Shown here piece after piece: positions 8,311 through 19,622 of a DNA stretch of 64,000 bases. The notes below the pieces were generated by a model that was given only the letters and a program-made list of their open reading frames with translations, was not told the DNA's origin and did no database searches. Position numbers and translations under genes: made by a program. Position 1 is the stretch's first letter. Each line of letters starts with the position of its first letter. Source of the stretch: Drosophila pseudoobscura (taxonomy: Eukaryota > Arthropoda > Insecta > Diptera > Drosophilidae); assembly GCF_009870125.1 (NCBI RefSeq), contig NC_046683.1:16501001-16565000 (forward strand), written 5' to 3'.

Positions 8311-9130
8311 ACCATCACTAGGCGGTCGTATTTTGTAGAACCCCCCTACACTTGTTCACTATTGCTTCGACATTAACTTGAAAGTAACTAACGAAAATTT
8401 GAAAAAATTTAATATTTGGAATTTGGAATTTAGAATTTGGAAATATTTAGATGTGTTCCTGACGATCTCAGGGAGTAAACTGAATGATTTCACGTTAAAG
8501 TCCCCTAGCTGCTCGTGACAGCTGTTATTGTTTGATGGCTGGCCTACTGTTTGCCAGGGCTTTGTCACGAACTAAATTTTCGCTTGTTTTTATGTAGGGG
8601 GCTCGATTCTGAGTGGTACATAGCCATCTTTTGGCCGTAAGTTATTGGAAAAACTTACGGAACCATGGACCTACTTTATTACGACGCATCAGCCCTCAGA
8701 TATAAATCAGCGAATCAATGGGTAGTGCGCCTTACAGGCCTGACGTGGAGCCCAAAGACCTACGTTTGTTACAGCCTACGGAGTAATGGAGATTACAAAC
8801 AACAAATGGTTCGAAGAGGAAGACCTAGAGGACTGCATCGATTGTAATCTGGTGTATCCATATATTTCTTTGGGAAGCTGTGGGATATGATTCCGACTGA
8901 ACAGAAATCGCATAGTAGGCCTTCCAAAATCACGATATATCTTCAAAAATATACGCCCATACTATTCGAATACCGGTTATAAATATTACGTGAAGTGAAT
9001 TTACAGGAACGGAAGCAATCTTGAGCAATCATCTCCCTAATGGCAGATGTCCGGCTCTGTGAAAATGCTGAGAGCTGATGTGTAAGTCTCTTAAGAAGTT
9101 GTGTTTGAATGCAAAGGCAGAAAGAGTTGA
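8311..9130. other. Noncoding DNA with gene-like fragments
   Basis: Around 8715-8895 two short open pieces lie in adjacent frames: one starts MGSAPYRPDVEPKDL and the other continues MEITNNKWFEEEDLEDC. The second begins where the first hits TAA, so they read as one ancestral frame broken by a small indel. No start context, splice sites or family could be assigned. The interval 8360-8570 has an AT-rich direct repeat (GGAATTTGGAATTTAGAATTTGG). The rest shows nothing I can name. Confidence 0.3.
8635..8660. repeat. Perfect hairpin, 9-bp stem and 8-nt loop
   Basis: CCGTAAGTT (8635-8643) pairs with AACTTACGG (8652-8660). On the minus strand the right arm also forms a consensus 5' splice site (GTAAGTTTTT after TTCC), and the stem would hide it. 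Function is unknown. Confidence 0.7.
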
Positions 9131-9144
9131 ATTTTTGTATGGTT

Positions 9145-9150
9145 TTTATT
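9145..9150 (-). terminator. Candidate Drak poly(A) signal
   Basis: TTTATT on the plus strand is AATAAA on the Drak strand, 2.0 kb after the stop codon. T-rich DNA follows on the minus strand. Cleavage would fall near 9120-9135. Confidence 0.4.
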
Positions 9151-10673
9151 GAATATACTTTAAATTAGTTATCTATAAAATAATTACTATGTAATAGAAT
9201 ACATGTATAATAGAATTTGCATCTTTGTTTCGTGTTCTCCTCACCGCAGATGCAAAAAAATCATTTGAAATTACTAGAAATTAAAACACAATTTTCGCAT
9301 CGTTTCATCCGCTTGGACTCGCTTAAATCTGTATGCATGTGTGGGGGCTGCTTTCGCGCCTGTTCGCCACTACTCACGTACATGTACAGTAAACACAAAA
9401 ACAGGGGTTTAAGTTTAAAAAAAAAGAACGTATATATTTAATAGTAATAATTAAGAGAAGTACACACAATTATTAAGTATAAAAGAGGGTAGGGTATTCA
9501 GTGACGATAAATTAAGCATTTCTCTTTAACAATTAACTGACCATCCTTGTCCTCATCCTCATCCGTCGACCACACAAAACGTTTTGCCTAATAAATACAA
9601 CTCGTATGAAGCTCTAAGATACTATTAAAAAAAAAAAATAGAAGAATTACATGTAAGGTACACAGCAAATTCTGATTCTGATTGCTGGGAAATATATACA
9701 AAAACCGACTCAACATAAGGAAAACAGTGGAAAGTGGAAATGGGTGTGGATGTGGGTATGGGTATGGGGGGGAAACGAAACGAGTGGGAAGCGGGGGCTA
9801 GAGATAGGAATAGGAATAGAGCTAGACCTAGATACATACATAATATAAGCATTAAATGTTCTCTCTCTCTCCGGATGGGCAGACATATTAACGTTATATA
9901 TGGGGGCTTTCTATGCAATATGTATTATGTATTATATGTATGTATTTTAGCAACATTTATCAAACGACTTTAACGATTTGAACGAACGAACACACACAGA
10001 CACACAATTAACAATTTTGCTTGGCTTTTAACATTCTCTAAAATTTCCTTTAATCGAACAACACGTCTATATGATTGATTGATTGCTTGATTGGCTGATA
10101 CGTTAATACGTGTGATATTTGCAACAAATTTCGTTTCGTTTTGTTTTTGTTTTTGTTATAGCATTAAAAATGAATCTATCTTTTTGGTACATAGTATATT
10201 ATGTTATATATAGGTTTATGTATTCTTCTTGTATGTATATATATATATATATATATAACGTATAATTGTATAATTTATGCTATGCCGGAACGCCCTAATT
10301 GACATTTGCGTTAATGTTCGTTGAAACAATGGATTTCCATTCCGTTCCGTGTTCCTTCTCGTTTCACCGGACACGCATCTATGTATATGTGTAACAAACA
10401 TGAATGATATGTCTACCAAAATTCCGTTGAAATCGTTTTTCTTACTCCACTAAAACGTCTCCCCTTTCTCTCGTTCTCTCTATATTCTTTTCTTCACTTC
10501 CGTAGATCTCTTTCGTTTCTTAATTCATTCTTTTGTTTTGTTTTTGTTTTGCCAATGCGGCCGCAGAGCTGCCAACTCGATTTAGACTATATAAAACTCG
10601 TTTAGATTTAGCTACATCCATCATCCATCATCCTCCATCCTGGATTCCCATTTTCCACTTTCTCCTTCCTGTC

Positions 10674-10699
10674 TGTGTGTGTGTGTGTGTGTGTGTGTG
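10674..10699. repeat. (TG)13 microsatellite
   Basis: Uninterrupted TG dinucleotides inside the probable Drak 3' UTR (CA on the transcript strand). Confidence 0.95.
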
Positions 10700-11177
10700 C
10701 ATGTAGATGGTGAGGGGGAGGGGGGTCGGGTATACTAGTACTAACTTAGAAGGGGGGCTGGGGAGGGGCTTTCCTTTCCTCTCCTTAGACGCTAAGGCAA
10801 TAAACATTTACTAAGACGAACTCAAATCAAATCAATGCATCCTCCTGATGATCCATCTGTTCCTCTCTCCATCTCCATCTCCATTTCCATCTGCGGCTCC
10901 TGCTCCCTACCCATCGCCATCTTCCGCTGCAGCACCTGATCCCAAAACCATTGCCATTGCCATTGCCATCACCATTGGCTATCCAATGCGATCGCCCAGT
11001 GGGCTGGCGGTGGCACTCTTTCCTAGTAGACCAGCGGCTAGGAGAGCTGCTGCTTCGCTGCCCTGTGGGACTGGGTGACAACTGGGGGGATCCGGGCCGG
11101 GTCGGGCTCTGTTACATGCAGCAGAGAAGGCGATGAAAGAAACTTTTGGCATTGCGGCTCGCACGGCTGGCCCTTAG

Positions 11178-13361
11178 CTAACAGATGATACCCTGGTCCA
11201 GGCTCAGGTTGTTGGTGGCGGCCACGGCAGCGGCGTTCTTTGCGGCGATCACCACGTGGTGATGGTGATGGTGGTGGTGGTGCATGTGATGGTGGTGCAG
11301 ATGGTGGGCAGTGGCAGTAGCTTTGGTGCTGCTGCTTGAGGCTACAGCGGTGCTGGCGACCGTGCTGGCTGGCCCGGACGCGGACGCCAGGCGATGGCTG
11401 TTCAGGAGCAGGGTGGCCGTGCTGCCCGAGCTGGGACTGCTACCGGGGCTGGGATTGTTGCTGTTGCTGCTGGAACTATTGCTGTTGGCGCTGCTGTTCT
11501 GTGGCTGCTTCTTATAGACGGCCATCAGCGGGTCGGAGGCGCGGCGAATGCTGTTCATTCGAGCTGCTGTCGCGGCAGCTGCCGAGTAGCTGATGTTGCT
11601 GCTGTTTCCTCCTGCACTGCGTCGCATATTGTTGCCGTTGCCGTTGCCGTTGCTGCTCCCGCTACTGCCGCCGCACCCGTTGACGGGACTGTGGCCGTTG
11701 TGGCTGCTGGTGCTGCTGTGTCCGGGGCAGACTAGCGTCTCCTCCAGCTGAAACTTCTTGACCAGAGCCTTCACCGAGGTGGCCGATCCATGCGACTCTC
11801 CCGTGGGTGTCTTGCGGATCACCTTCGGTGTGGTGGGCGCATCGGGAAAGAGTGTCAGGGTGGCCACCACTGTGGCGGACTCGTCGAGGCCGTTGCTGCC
11901 CAGCTGGATGGTGGCCTGCACCGGGGGCTTCTTCACAAATGTCGCCGTGTATGTGTTCTCCTTGTCCGAGTCGGAGGCTCGACGTGTGGGTGTCACGATC
12001 TGAGTGGGCTTGGCGGACAGGCAGACCGTGTTGCTCTGTCCGTGTCCATTGCTGGTCAGCGTGTGTATGGCTGTCGTTGTCTCTGTGCTGTTGCTGGTGC
12101 TGGTGCTGCTTATGGGGCTTCCCAGGAGCTTCCCGGTGGCAATGGGTATCTTTGAGATGCTGCTACTGCTCCCATTGCTGTGGGCCCGATGGTGGCCATT
12201 GTGCGTGGGTTTGTTGCTGCCACTGCTGGGCTTCTGTTGCTTTTGTTGTTCCTGTGACTGCTGATGCTGATGCTGTTCCTGCTCCTCTGCCTTCTCCTCG
12301 GCCACTGGCTCCTCCACTTCCTCATCCTCAAGGTCGTCTTCCTCCTCCTCCTCCTCTTCCTCTTCGGCATCGCTCTGAGCCTGCAGATACATTTGTCTAT
12401 CCATCGAGCTCTCATCCTTCAGCCAGACATGTTCCAGGCACCCGGCGGCACTCATGCGATCGCTGAAGAAACAAAAACAAACAATAAAACATTGAAACTT
12501 CCCCCAGAGGCTACTCCAAGCCACGTTTTGCACTCACTTTGGCTTAATTCGCAATGCGCGGCGTATGAAATCGATGGCCACTGGCGAGACGCCGCCGAAT
12601 AGGTTGTCCGGAAAGGTGAGCGCACACTGCGAGATATTGAGGAAGGTCTCCTGCTTGGTGTCCCCGCCAAAGGGCGAGAAGCCGGAGAGCAAGACATAGG
12701 TGAGAACGCCCACGGACCAGATGTCCGTCAGCAGGGAGAGCGGCTCGTACTGGAGCACCTCGGGGGCCACGTAGTCGGGTGTGCCGGCCATCTCGCGGAC
12801 ATTGATGCCCTCGCACACAACGCGCGAGATCCCAAAGTCACAGAGCTTGAGGCCATCTACGGGGTAGAGCAAAACGGTTAGGACTGGTACTCCGACTGGG
12901 ACTGGTACTTACCTTCTATACGCTCGCCGGCGAGCAAAATGTTCTGTGGCTTGAGGTCCAGGTGGGCAATGGATCGGTCGTGGAGAAACTTGAGAGCCTT
13001 CAGCACCTCTCGCATGCAGTGGCGGGCCTGGGCCTCTGTCAGGCACTCCTCGTTGTCCAGTATGGTCTGCAGCTCGCCACCAGTGGCCCTGCAACAAGAG
13101 AAGGATGCGTTCAAATGGGGGAAGGGACCACAAGGGGGGTTCACTTACAGTTCCAGCAGCAGGGCTGTGTCCGAACGGGTCTCGTGCACCGCATTCAGAT
13201 TGACAATGTTGTCCTCGCCCTCGCAGAGTATTAGGACGGCGATCTCGTGTTTGATCTCCTTGTCGCTGCTCTGTGCGCGTCGGCGTCGCTTCAGGAACTT
13301 TGCCGCGAAATGGGAGCCCGTGTTCTTGTGAATGGCACGGCGAACGGCGGCGAATTTGCCC
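11178..13361 (-). CDS. Drak: Death-associated protein kinase related, 3' four coding exons (5' incomplete)
   Basis: Drak is a DAPK-family Ser/Thr kinase. In flies it phosphorylates the myosin regulatory light chain and acts in actomyosin contractility and epithelial morphogenesis. The coding exons are 13149-13361, 12913-13088, 12538-12856 and 11178-12462, joined by 60-, 56- and 75-nt GT..AG introns. The phases agree and give 663 codons. In this partial numbering the catalytic Lys is 21 (FAAKFL), the catalytic loop is HLDLKPQN with Asp115, DFG is at 136-138 and APE at 160-162. The kinase domain ends near DRMSAAGCLEHVWL at about residue 250. A 410-residue low-complexity tail follows, with an acidic Glu/Asp run, Gln, Ser/Asn and Gly tracts and a His tract at about 622-638. 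The first base completes a codon begun upstream; the start of the glycine loop and the N-terminus are missing. The 3' splice site at 13362-13384 has a long T-tract. Confidence 0.95.
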
Positions 13362-14408
13362 CTGCAAAAAAAAAAACAGAAAGAAAGAAACCAAACAAAG
13401 ATTAGCATGTGGTTTCCATTCTTGAGTACAGCCCACACATGGCGTGAACCACAGATAATTTTCATTCATTCATTCACTCGTTCATTCACAAGTTGGAAGA
13501 GCTCTGGATCCCCGCCAGAAATCAAATAAAATGACTCAACGCCAAACGCCTTTTGACAAAGTACGTGCCGTAATGAAGCAATTGCACTTCCGGCAACAAC
13601 TAAAGCACACACACACATACACACACAGGCAGGCAGGCAGGCGGGCAACGAACAACCAACATTGGTGACAACTCTGGCATACCAAATAGTTGACCAGCTG
13701 CTTCTGCTTCTTGGCCACTCCCCTCCTGCCAAAGACGGCCCCGACAACGCATCACGCAAGCATCGCAAAGAAGTCCAATGGAATGGGAATGGAAAGGTCG
13801 AGGACTGGATACTCTGCCAGAACTAGGGCCTCCACCTGGTTCAGGAGACTCCACTCAATTCACTCTTTTGAAGCCCTGTTGTGTCCTCAGTGTCTTAGCC
13901 AATATTCCCGCTCTTCTTGGGAACCCCATCAATAATGAGAAGCGCTCGGCTGTCGTCGCTCTCGCTGGACTGGTTTTCTAATTGCCTGGCGTTCATTCCC
14001 CACCCCTCCCACACACACACACACACACACACATCTATTTATCCCCTTTGCCAGCTCCAGTCCCAGTCCCAGCTCCTGCTCCTGCACTGGCACTGCGTCT
14101 GTCACTGTCCGCTCCGCTTCTCCGTGGAGCTCTCTCCTTCCTGACAGTGACAGCGGGACGGCGGGACGGCAGACAGACGACAAAAACAAACAGTGACTTG
14201 GACTCTGCTGCTCCTGTCGCTCCACCTCTGGTAGTCCCCCTCTTTCATGACTGAAATCGGCTGCCGTGTTTAGCATTTGGGCCAGGCAACAGCCACAGCA
14301 ACAACAGCAACAAATTATCTTGATGTCGCATCATAAAATAAAATTAAACACGTAGCAAAGGCTTTTAGCTGGTCTTCCGACTACAGGGATACCCAGTATC
14401 GGCAACAA
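13362..14408. other. Intron DNA next to the Drak acceptor
   Basis: No gene seen. It has a T-tract acceptor, CA repeats near 13605-13625, (AC)n at 14010-14032 and a GGCA repeat at 13628-13642. Reading frames here are short and in low-complexity sequence. Confidence 0.6.
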
Positions 14409-14420
14409 GCAGCGGAGGCT

Positions 14421-14648
14421 CGAGACCGAGAGTGCAAAGACAAAATACACATCATTTGTAGACCTGGAGACTCCACACCGAGGATGAAAAGACGAAACAC
14501 ACGCTATTGGTGGACCTGGAGAGTCCAGACCGAGAATGCAAAGACAAAAAACACGCCATTGGTGGACCTGGAGACTCCAGACCGAGAATGCAAAGACAAA
14601 ATACACGCCATTGGTGGACCTGGAGACTCCAGACCGAGAATGCAACCA
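14421..14648. repeat. 52-bp tandem repeat, about 4.4 copies
   Basis: The core GACCTGGAGACTCCAGACCG recurs with starts at 14461, 14513, 14565 and 14617, an exact 52-bp period. The earliest copies are the most diverged. A separate degenerate copy lies near 14848-14893. Because 52 is not a multiple of three, related peptides appear in all minus-strand frames; these are artefacts of the repeat. Confidence 0.9.
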
Positions 14649-14893
14649 GAAGAGCAGGAGTCCAGCATTCTGGAGATAATAATGATCCAAACTGATTCAA
14701 TCTGGTACAAATTTTCCATTTTAAATTGTGGATACCACAGATATTCGTCATTTGCGAAGGCGTGGCAGAAGCTGTAACTTGTTTCATTGCCGATATCAAA
14801 GGAATCTTCACAGCAAACTCTTTTTCTTTAGCTCTTAAAGACCGAGTACCGGGACCGAGAATCCAATAACAAAATACACGCAATTTGTGGACG

Positions 14894-16300
14894 TTGTGGG
14901 TGATCGTGATCGAGTCGAGTAAGGGAATATCCCTTTGCTTTTCCCCAATTCAGTTTGCAATAATTATACGATCTGTGTGTAGTTTTGAATGGATCAGGGA
15001 TACCCCTTATCCTGTTAACCTGTTCTCCTTAAATTTTACTCTCTGTGGATCCACAGCATACCCCAATCTGTGTCCCTGGTGCAAGACTACGGGGTATTTA
15101 CAGTTGCTGGCACTAAATTGAAATGCTTAGTGCTGTGCGGAGTCGGAGTCGGAGTCAACTCTGTCTGACCACAAATTTCAATGAATTCATGTTTGGCGTT
15201 TGATTCAATTAGCAACACGATCTGCATACGCAATGAGGCAACAAAGTTGCCAAGAACTTGCCTGCGCAGAGCACAGATATACACGATTCCCACAAGATAT
15301 TCCCCAAAGATACATAGTTTGTTGAGTGAGGGAGAGAGAGGGAGAGACGTGGCTCTCCTTCGACAATTAATGGGCTCTATTGGGCCCATCGATGCGTTGG
15401 GAGGCAGAACTTTTTGTAGCTTAGATATGGCCATGATTATTCTAGATATTTATTATTCTTAACCATCTTTTCTGATAGAAGATGTCTACTATAAGAAAAG
15501 AATTCTGTGGGGGGCTCAGCAATATCATCAAAAAAGACAACTAATGGATAAATCGCTTAGAATTTACTTTATTCTTGTACTTTTGTATCTGTTGAACATT
15601 TTTCGGGGGATATTCGGTGATAAATACCCCCGTTCCGTCCTCCTACAGGGTACCAAGAAGGGTACCTCTGCTGCATTATTAAGTACCATATAAATTTAAA
15701 TGAAATATACATTTTTGCACTCCAACAACCGGCAACAACCGCATTGTCTAATTGGGCAAGGTCTTTTCAGATCGTAATAAAGTTATTTCCCTCTCTCTGT
15801 CGCTCCGTCGCTCGCTCTCTGGGTTTTATCTGCTCGCTCCTCTCTTTCCACTCATCCGTTACGTAAGACAGTTAAAATGCTTTTGCTTTTGGCACGACTC
15901 GATTCGGATTTCGTTCAGTTTACAGTTGGAGCCGATGACGAAGCTGCCTGCCACGCAGGGGACAAGCGAGGGGGGGGCAACGCAGCGTGGGCGCCTGGAA
16001 TTCTTAGACAAAAAACCAAAAACAACAACAGAATGAAGAAGGAGCAGGGAAGACGGGCTGAAATAGTTGATACCCTGGAGGACAAATAGGACCCGAAATT
16101 TCAAAAAAAGAGACAAAAACTTTTCAGTTTACTGTTTTTTTTATAGCGATTTTTAAAAGAAAACTAATTTTAAACGATAAACGAATCAATTTTGGCTAAT
16201 TTTTATAACCGTGATTTTATAGCTTAATTTTTATTTTTTAAGCTTTTAAACGAAAAAATTTACTAAAATTAGCTTTGGCAAGTGGAAATTTCCTTGACGA
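14894..16300. other. Unique intron DNA
   Basis: No gene or array recognised. A GGAGTC trinucleotide-pair repeat lies near 15138-15158 and CT-rich runs near 15790-15830. Confidence 0.5.
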
Positions 16301-16670
16301 AAGTGTTTTAGATATATGTATGTACATACATACATACATATAATTTTTATTATTTTTTTTTGTTTTTGTTTATTTTTTTAATTATGTTTCTTTTTAAATT
16401 TTTTTTAAATATTCTTTTAATTATTTTTTTAAATTAATTTTTTTTTAATTATTATTTTTTAATTATTTGTTTTAAATTATTTTTTTAATATTTTTTTAAT
16501 TATTTTTTTTAATTATTATATTTTTTAATTATATATTTTTTAATTATTATTTTTTTTAATTATTATTTTTTTAAATTATTTTTTTTTAATTATTATGTTT
16601 TCAAATCATTTTGTAATAAAAGTTGTAATTTAATTTTACTAAACAATAATTATTAATTAAAAAAAATAAA
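16301..16670. repeat. AT-rich block (TTTTTTAATTATT type)
   Basis: Low-complexity T/A sequence with recurring AATTATTTTTTT words at 13-20 bp spacing. It begins with a TACA repeat at 16318-16340. Confidence 0.85.
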
Positions 16671-19586
16671 ACCCGTATTATTGTTTAAATCAAAGGGAGT
16701 TTCATTGAATCATATTCTGCTGCCATTCATCACAGCATACCCTATCGCTCTCCAATAGGTAGACAGAAAAACTGTCCAGTGTTGTGTGGAACTGAACTTT
16801 AAAAGGTTAAACACGATGGACAGGGGGGCAGGGAGCGGGCAGGGAGAGGCAGAGGAACGGCCGAGTTCATGGTTGATCGATGGCAGCGTCCACTCCCACG
16901 CAGCGCTGCCCTTTTTTGCCCCCCCCTCGCTACGCGATCCCCAAATTCGAGTGTGAATTTTGTGCGATTTGAAGTGGAAGTGGAATCGGAGAAGATTCTA
17001 AAATTGGTCAGCTTTGGCAGCGTGTTTGATCGCCTCAAACGATCGTCAATCGATCGCATCTACATCTAAATACATACATGGCGTACACTGTACACCCCTC
17101 TCTTTCGCACCCTGTCACTCCGATCTGACGCACACACACACACACACACATTTATTTCATCACCACCAAAAAAAAACAGCTCGAGAAAAAAGTCCAAATA
17201 AGGTGGCGTTTAAAAACGCGCACAAAAAAACGCGGCGCGTGCACGTGTCAAGAGATAATACTTTTTGCTTCAGAAAAGTTGTGGAAATATTTGGTTGGTA
17301 TTAGCCAGAGGAGGAGATTTCAGACCTAGCTCTACGAGGCTCTTCGTAGAAGAAATACGCCATAAATATTATGTCCTGTCCTCGTTTGCCTACCGTTTGT
17401 GGGACTCCACTCCATCCATCCCTCCTCCGTACCATCGTTATTTCTGTTTTTTTGCCTCAATTAAATAAACAACGCGCTCCATCTTCCATTCCATTCCAGA
17501 TATCTCTCTCTCTATAGTACAGATCCCATTCCAGCATTTGTTTTCCGTTGTTTATGGTTTTTTAATTGTTTTCGCCTTTCGAATTTTTCGTTTTCGCTCT
17601 ACCAATCGAAGATATTGGCTTTTCTTGTATACGCATTCCTCTCTTGTGCGGGTCAGTTTTGGTTTTGGTTTTGGTTTTGGGCACAAAACCTAAACAAAAC
17701 CCAAAGCAAAACAAACAAATAAACTCTGATGAAACACATAGAAGATCAAACAGCAAGCAGTGGGGGAGTGGGAGTGGAAGTGGGAGTGGGAGAAGGCGAA
17801 TGTACACGTACACCCCCATCGGTTGCATCGAAACAGATCCGGAACAATGTCACACATGCATTTCATTCGATTCGATTCGACTTGATTTGATTTGATTTTT
17901 AATTCAATTCCATTCCGTTTTTGTTAACAAGGTGTAAATTGTTAGGCGGGTGTTCCAAAAGGTTATCCGGTTTATTAAAAGCGGCAAAATGTTATTGGGA
18001 AAAACTATTATTCATTTAATGGCAAACAAAAATATTCATACAATTCGAAATGCTTCTGAATGTACTTGAAGTCTGTTCAATTAAATATTAATTATGGAAA
18101 TGCGACTAGCTGGGATTACAATCTACACAGTACTCCCCTCCGGGGGAGTCTACATCTAGTATATGTACATATATCCCTTCTAGAATTTGAGTGTGTAGGG
18201 AGGGTACTTCTTCTTCCACTTCCTGGCGGCTCAACAGCTTCGACGTTTTCTATTATTTTTGTTGCATTTGATGGCTGGGTCTCAAAGTGCATCCAAAGTG
18301 CTGGATGGATGCTTTTAGCACGGTGCAGATAGGAGGGCCGACAGAGAGGGAGAGAGAGGGAGTGGCATGTATAGAAAGAGAGCGGAGCGAGTGCATTGAA
18401 CCAACCACCCAACAGCAGCAGCAGAAAAGAAGCAAACTGAAGTGCAGTCGAGAGGTAGAGTGGGGAATGGAATGGAGAGTGGAGTGTGGAGAGTGGAGTG
18501 TGGAGTCATCATCATCCTCATCTGGATCCACAGGCACTAATAGTTTTTCTTCATTTTTTGTTGTTGTTTCGAGTCTCAGACTGACTGAGAGGTGACTAAC
18601 TAGACGAGAGACATTCGCTAGGGACTCTTTCGCTGGCTGCCTAATGTGACAATTAAATTTGCCCAGAGTCCCGCGGCAAGCAGTGCAAATGGAATGGTAT
18701 GACAATGCCCGAAAGGCAGAATGCAAGCAGAGCGCCCAGCACGTGCGAAAGAGATGACTAGCGAATGACTAGGGAATGCGTCACGAAGAGCCCGCCAGAG
18801 ATGGTAGGCGGCGGTGTAGGGGAGGGAGAAGAAGAAGAAAAACAAGCCTCTTGTTATGCAAATAACAACACGGTTAACAGGAGAGCAGGCGAGCGGGAGG
18901 AGGAGAAGGGAGTGGAGGGACTGATTAGGTTTTTGACCCACAAAATGTCAACAAACCAAGGCAAGGGCAGGGAACCGAGAGACGAGCACAGACACACGGG
19001 GGGTGGGGGGGGACTAGCGATAAGGTTGCATCTGTATGAATCTTGTAATTATTCAACATTTTGTGGGCACATCAAATAATTATAATGGGAATTTTTTAAT
19101 TGGTATTTCGGGGGGTTATTTGTTCAATTTTAGTGGATTCTGAATTTCTCGAAAGTTAACTCTGCTCTAAAAGGCTCTGGAAACCCCCTCATATATTGAG
19201 GAACCCACTCGATGACAATACTTCCAAGATCATGATTATATTTTGTTGGTTTGTGTTTGGATTTTCTGTTGGCTGTTGTTCGTCAAGCACTTTCCAATTT
19301 GCAAATTGACATCAATAATTTCCGTTAAATGCGGCAATTGCTAATGCGCCTTAGCGAAACAGTCCAAGTCGAGCTCTCTCGAAGCTTTTCGAACATTTCG
19401 ATCTCTCGCTGACCATTTTTGGTGGGCTTAAAAAACAAAACAGAAAGAAAGAAAACAAAAAAAAAAACGCCGCTCACAAAAATCTTGTGGGTGTCGCGCG
19501 CGCTTTGTTTTTAATTGTGGACAAATTTGGTCAGAGCTTAACGTATCACTCAGCGCACACAACACGCACACTCAGCGCACAGATAT

Positions 19587-19588
<2 letters not shown>

Positions 19589-19619
<31 letters not shown>
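19589..19619. repeat. (AC)15 microsatellite
   Basis: Uninterrupted AC dinucleotides, flanked by an AT-rich TATATATAG stretch. Confidence 0.95.

Positions 19620-19622
<3 letters not shown>

Larger units (their letters stand above)
9131..11177 (-). other. Drak: Probable Drak 3' UTR
   Basis: About 2 kb of noncoding DNA follows the Drak stop codon on the minus strand. The first clear minus-strand AATAAA downstream of the stop is at 9145-9150, so I take the interval as a long 3' UTR. It contains a (TG)13 tract at 10674-10699, an (AT)n run near 10237-10256, a poly-A run near 9626 and purine/pyrimidine repeats. The open frames on either strand here (for example 10827-11081) are repeat-driven. A shorter UTR or a separate small gene cannot be excluded. 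Confidence 0.5.

Noticed and set aside
8278..8321. Helitron 3' end (hairpin followed by CTAG)
   Set aside because: The base after CTAG is G rather than T, and no matching 5' end was found; kept only as a hairpin.
11807..12466. 219-codon plus-strand frame and several similar ones at 11311-12602
   Set aside because: They are antisense to the low-complexity Drak tail (Ser/Gln/Glu/His tracts), whose reverse frames stay open by composition.
14331..14883. Minus-strand frames with repeated SGVSRSTNGVYFVFAFS-type peptides
   Set aside because: Different frames of the same 52-bp repeat, which is not a multiple of three.
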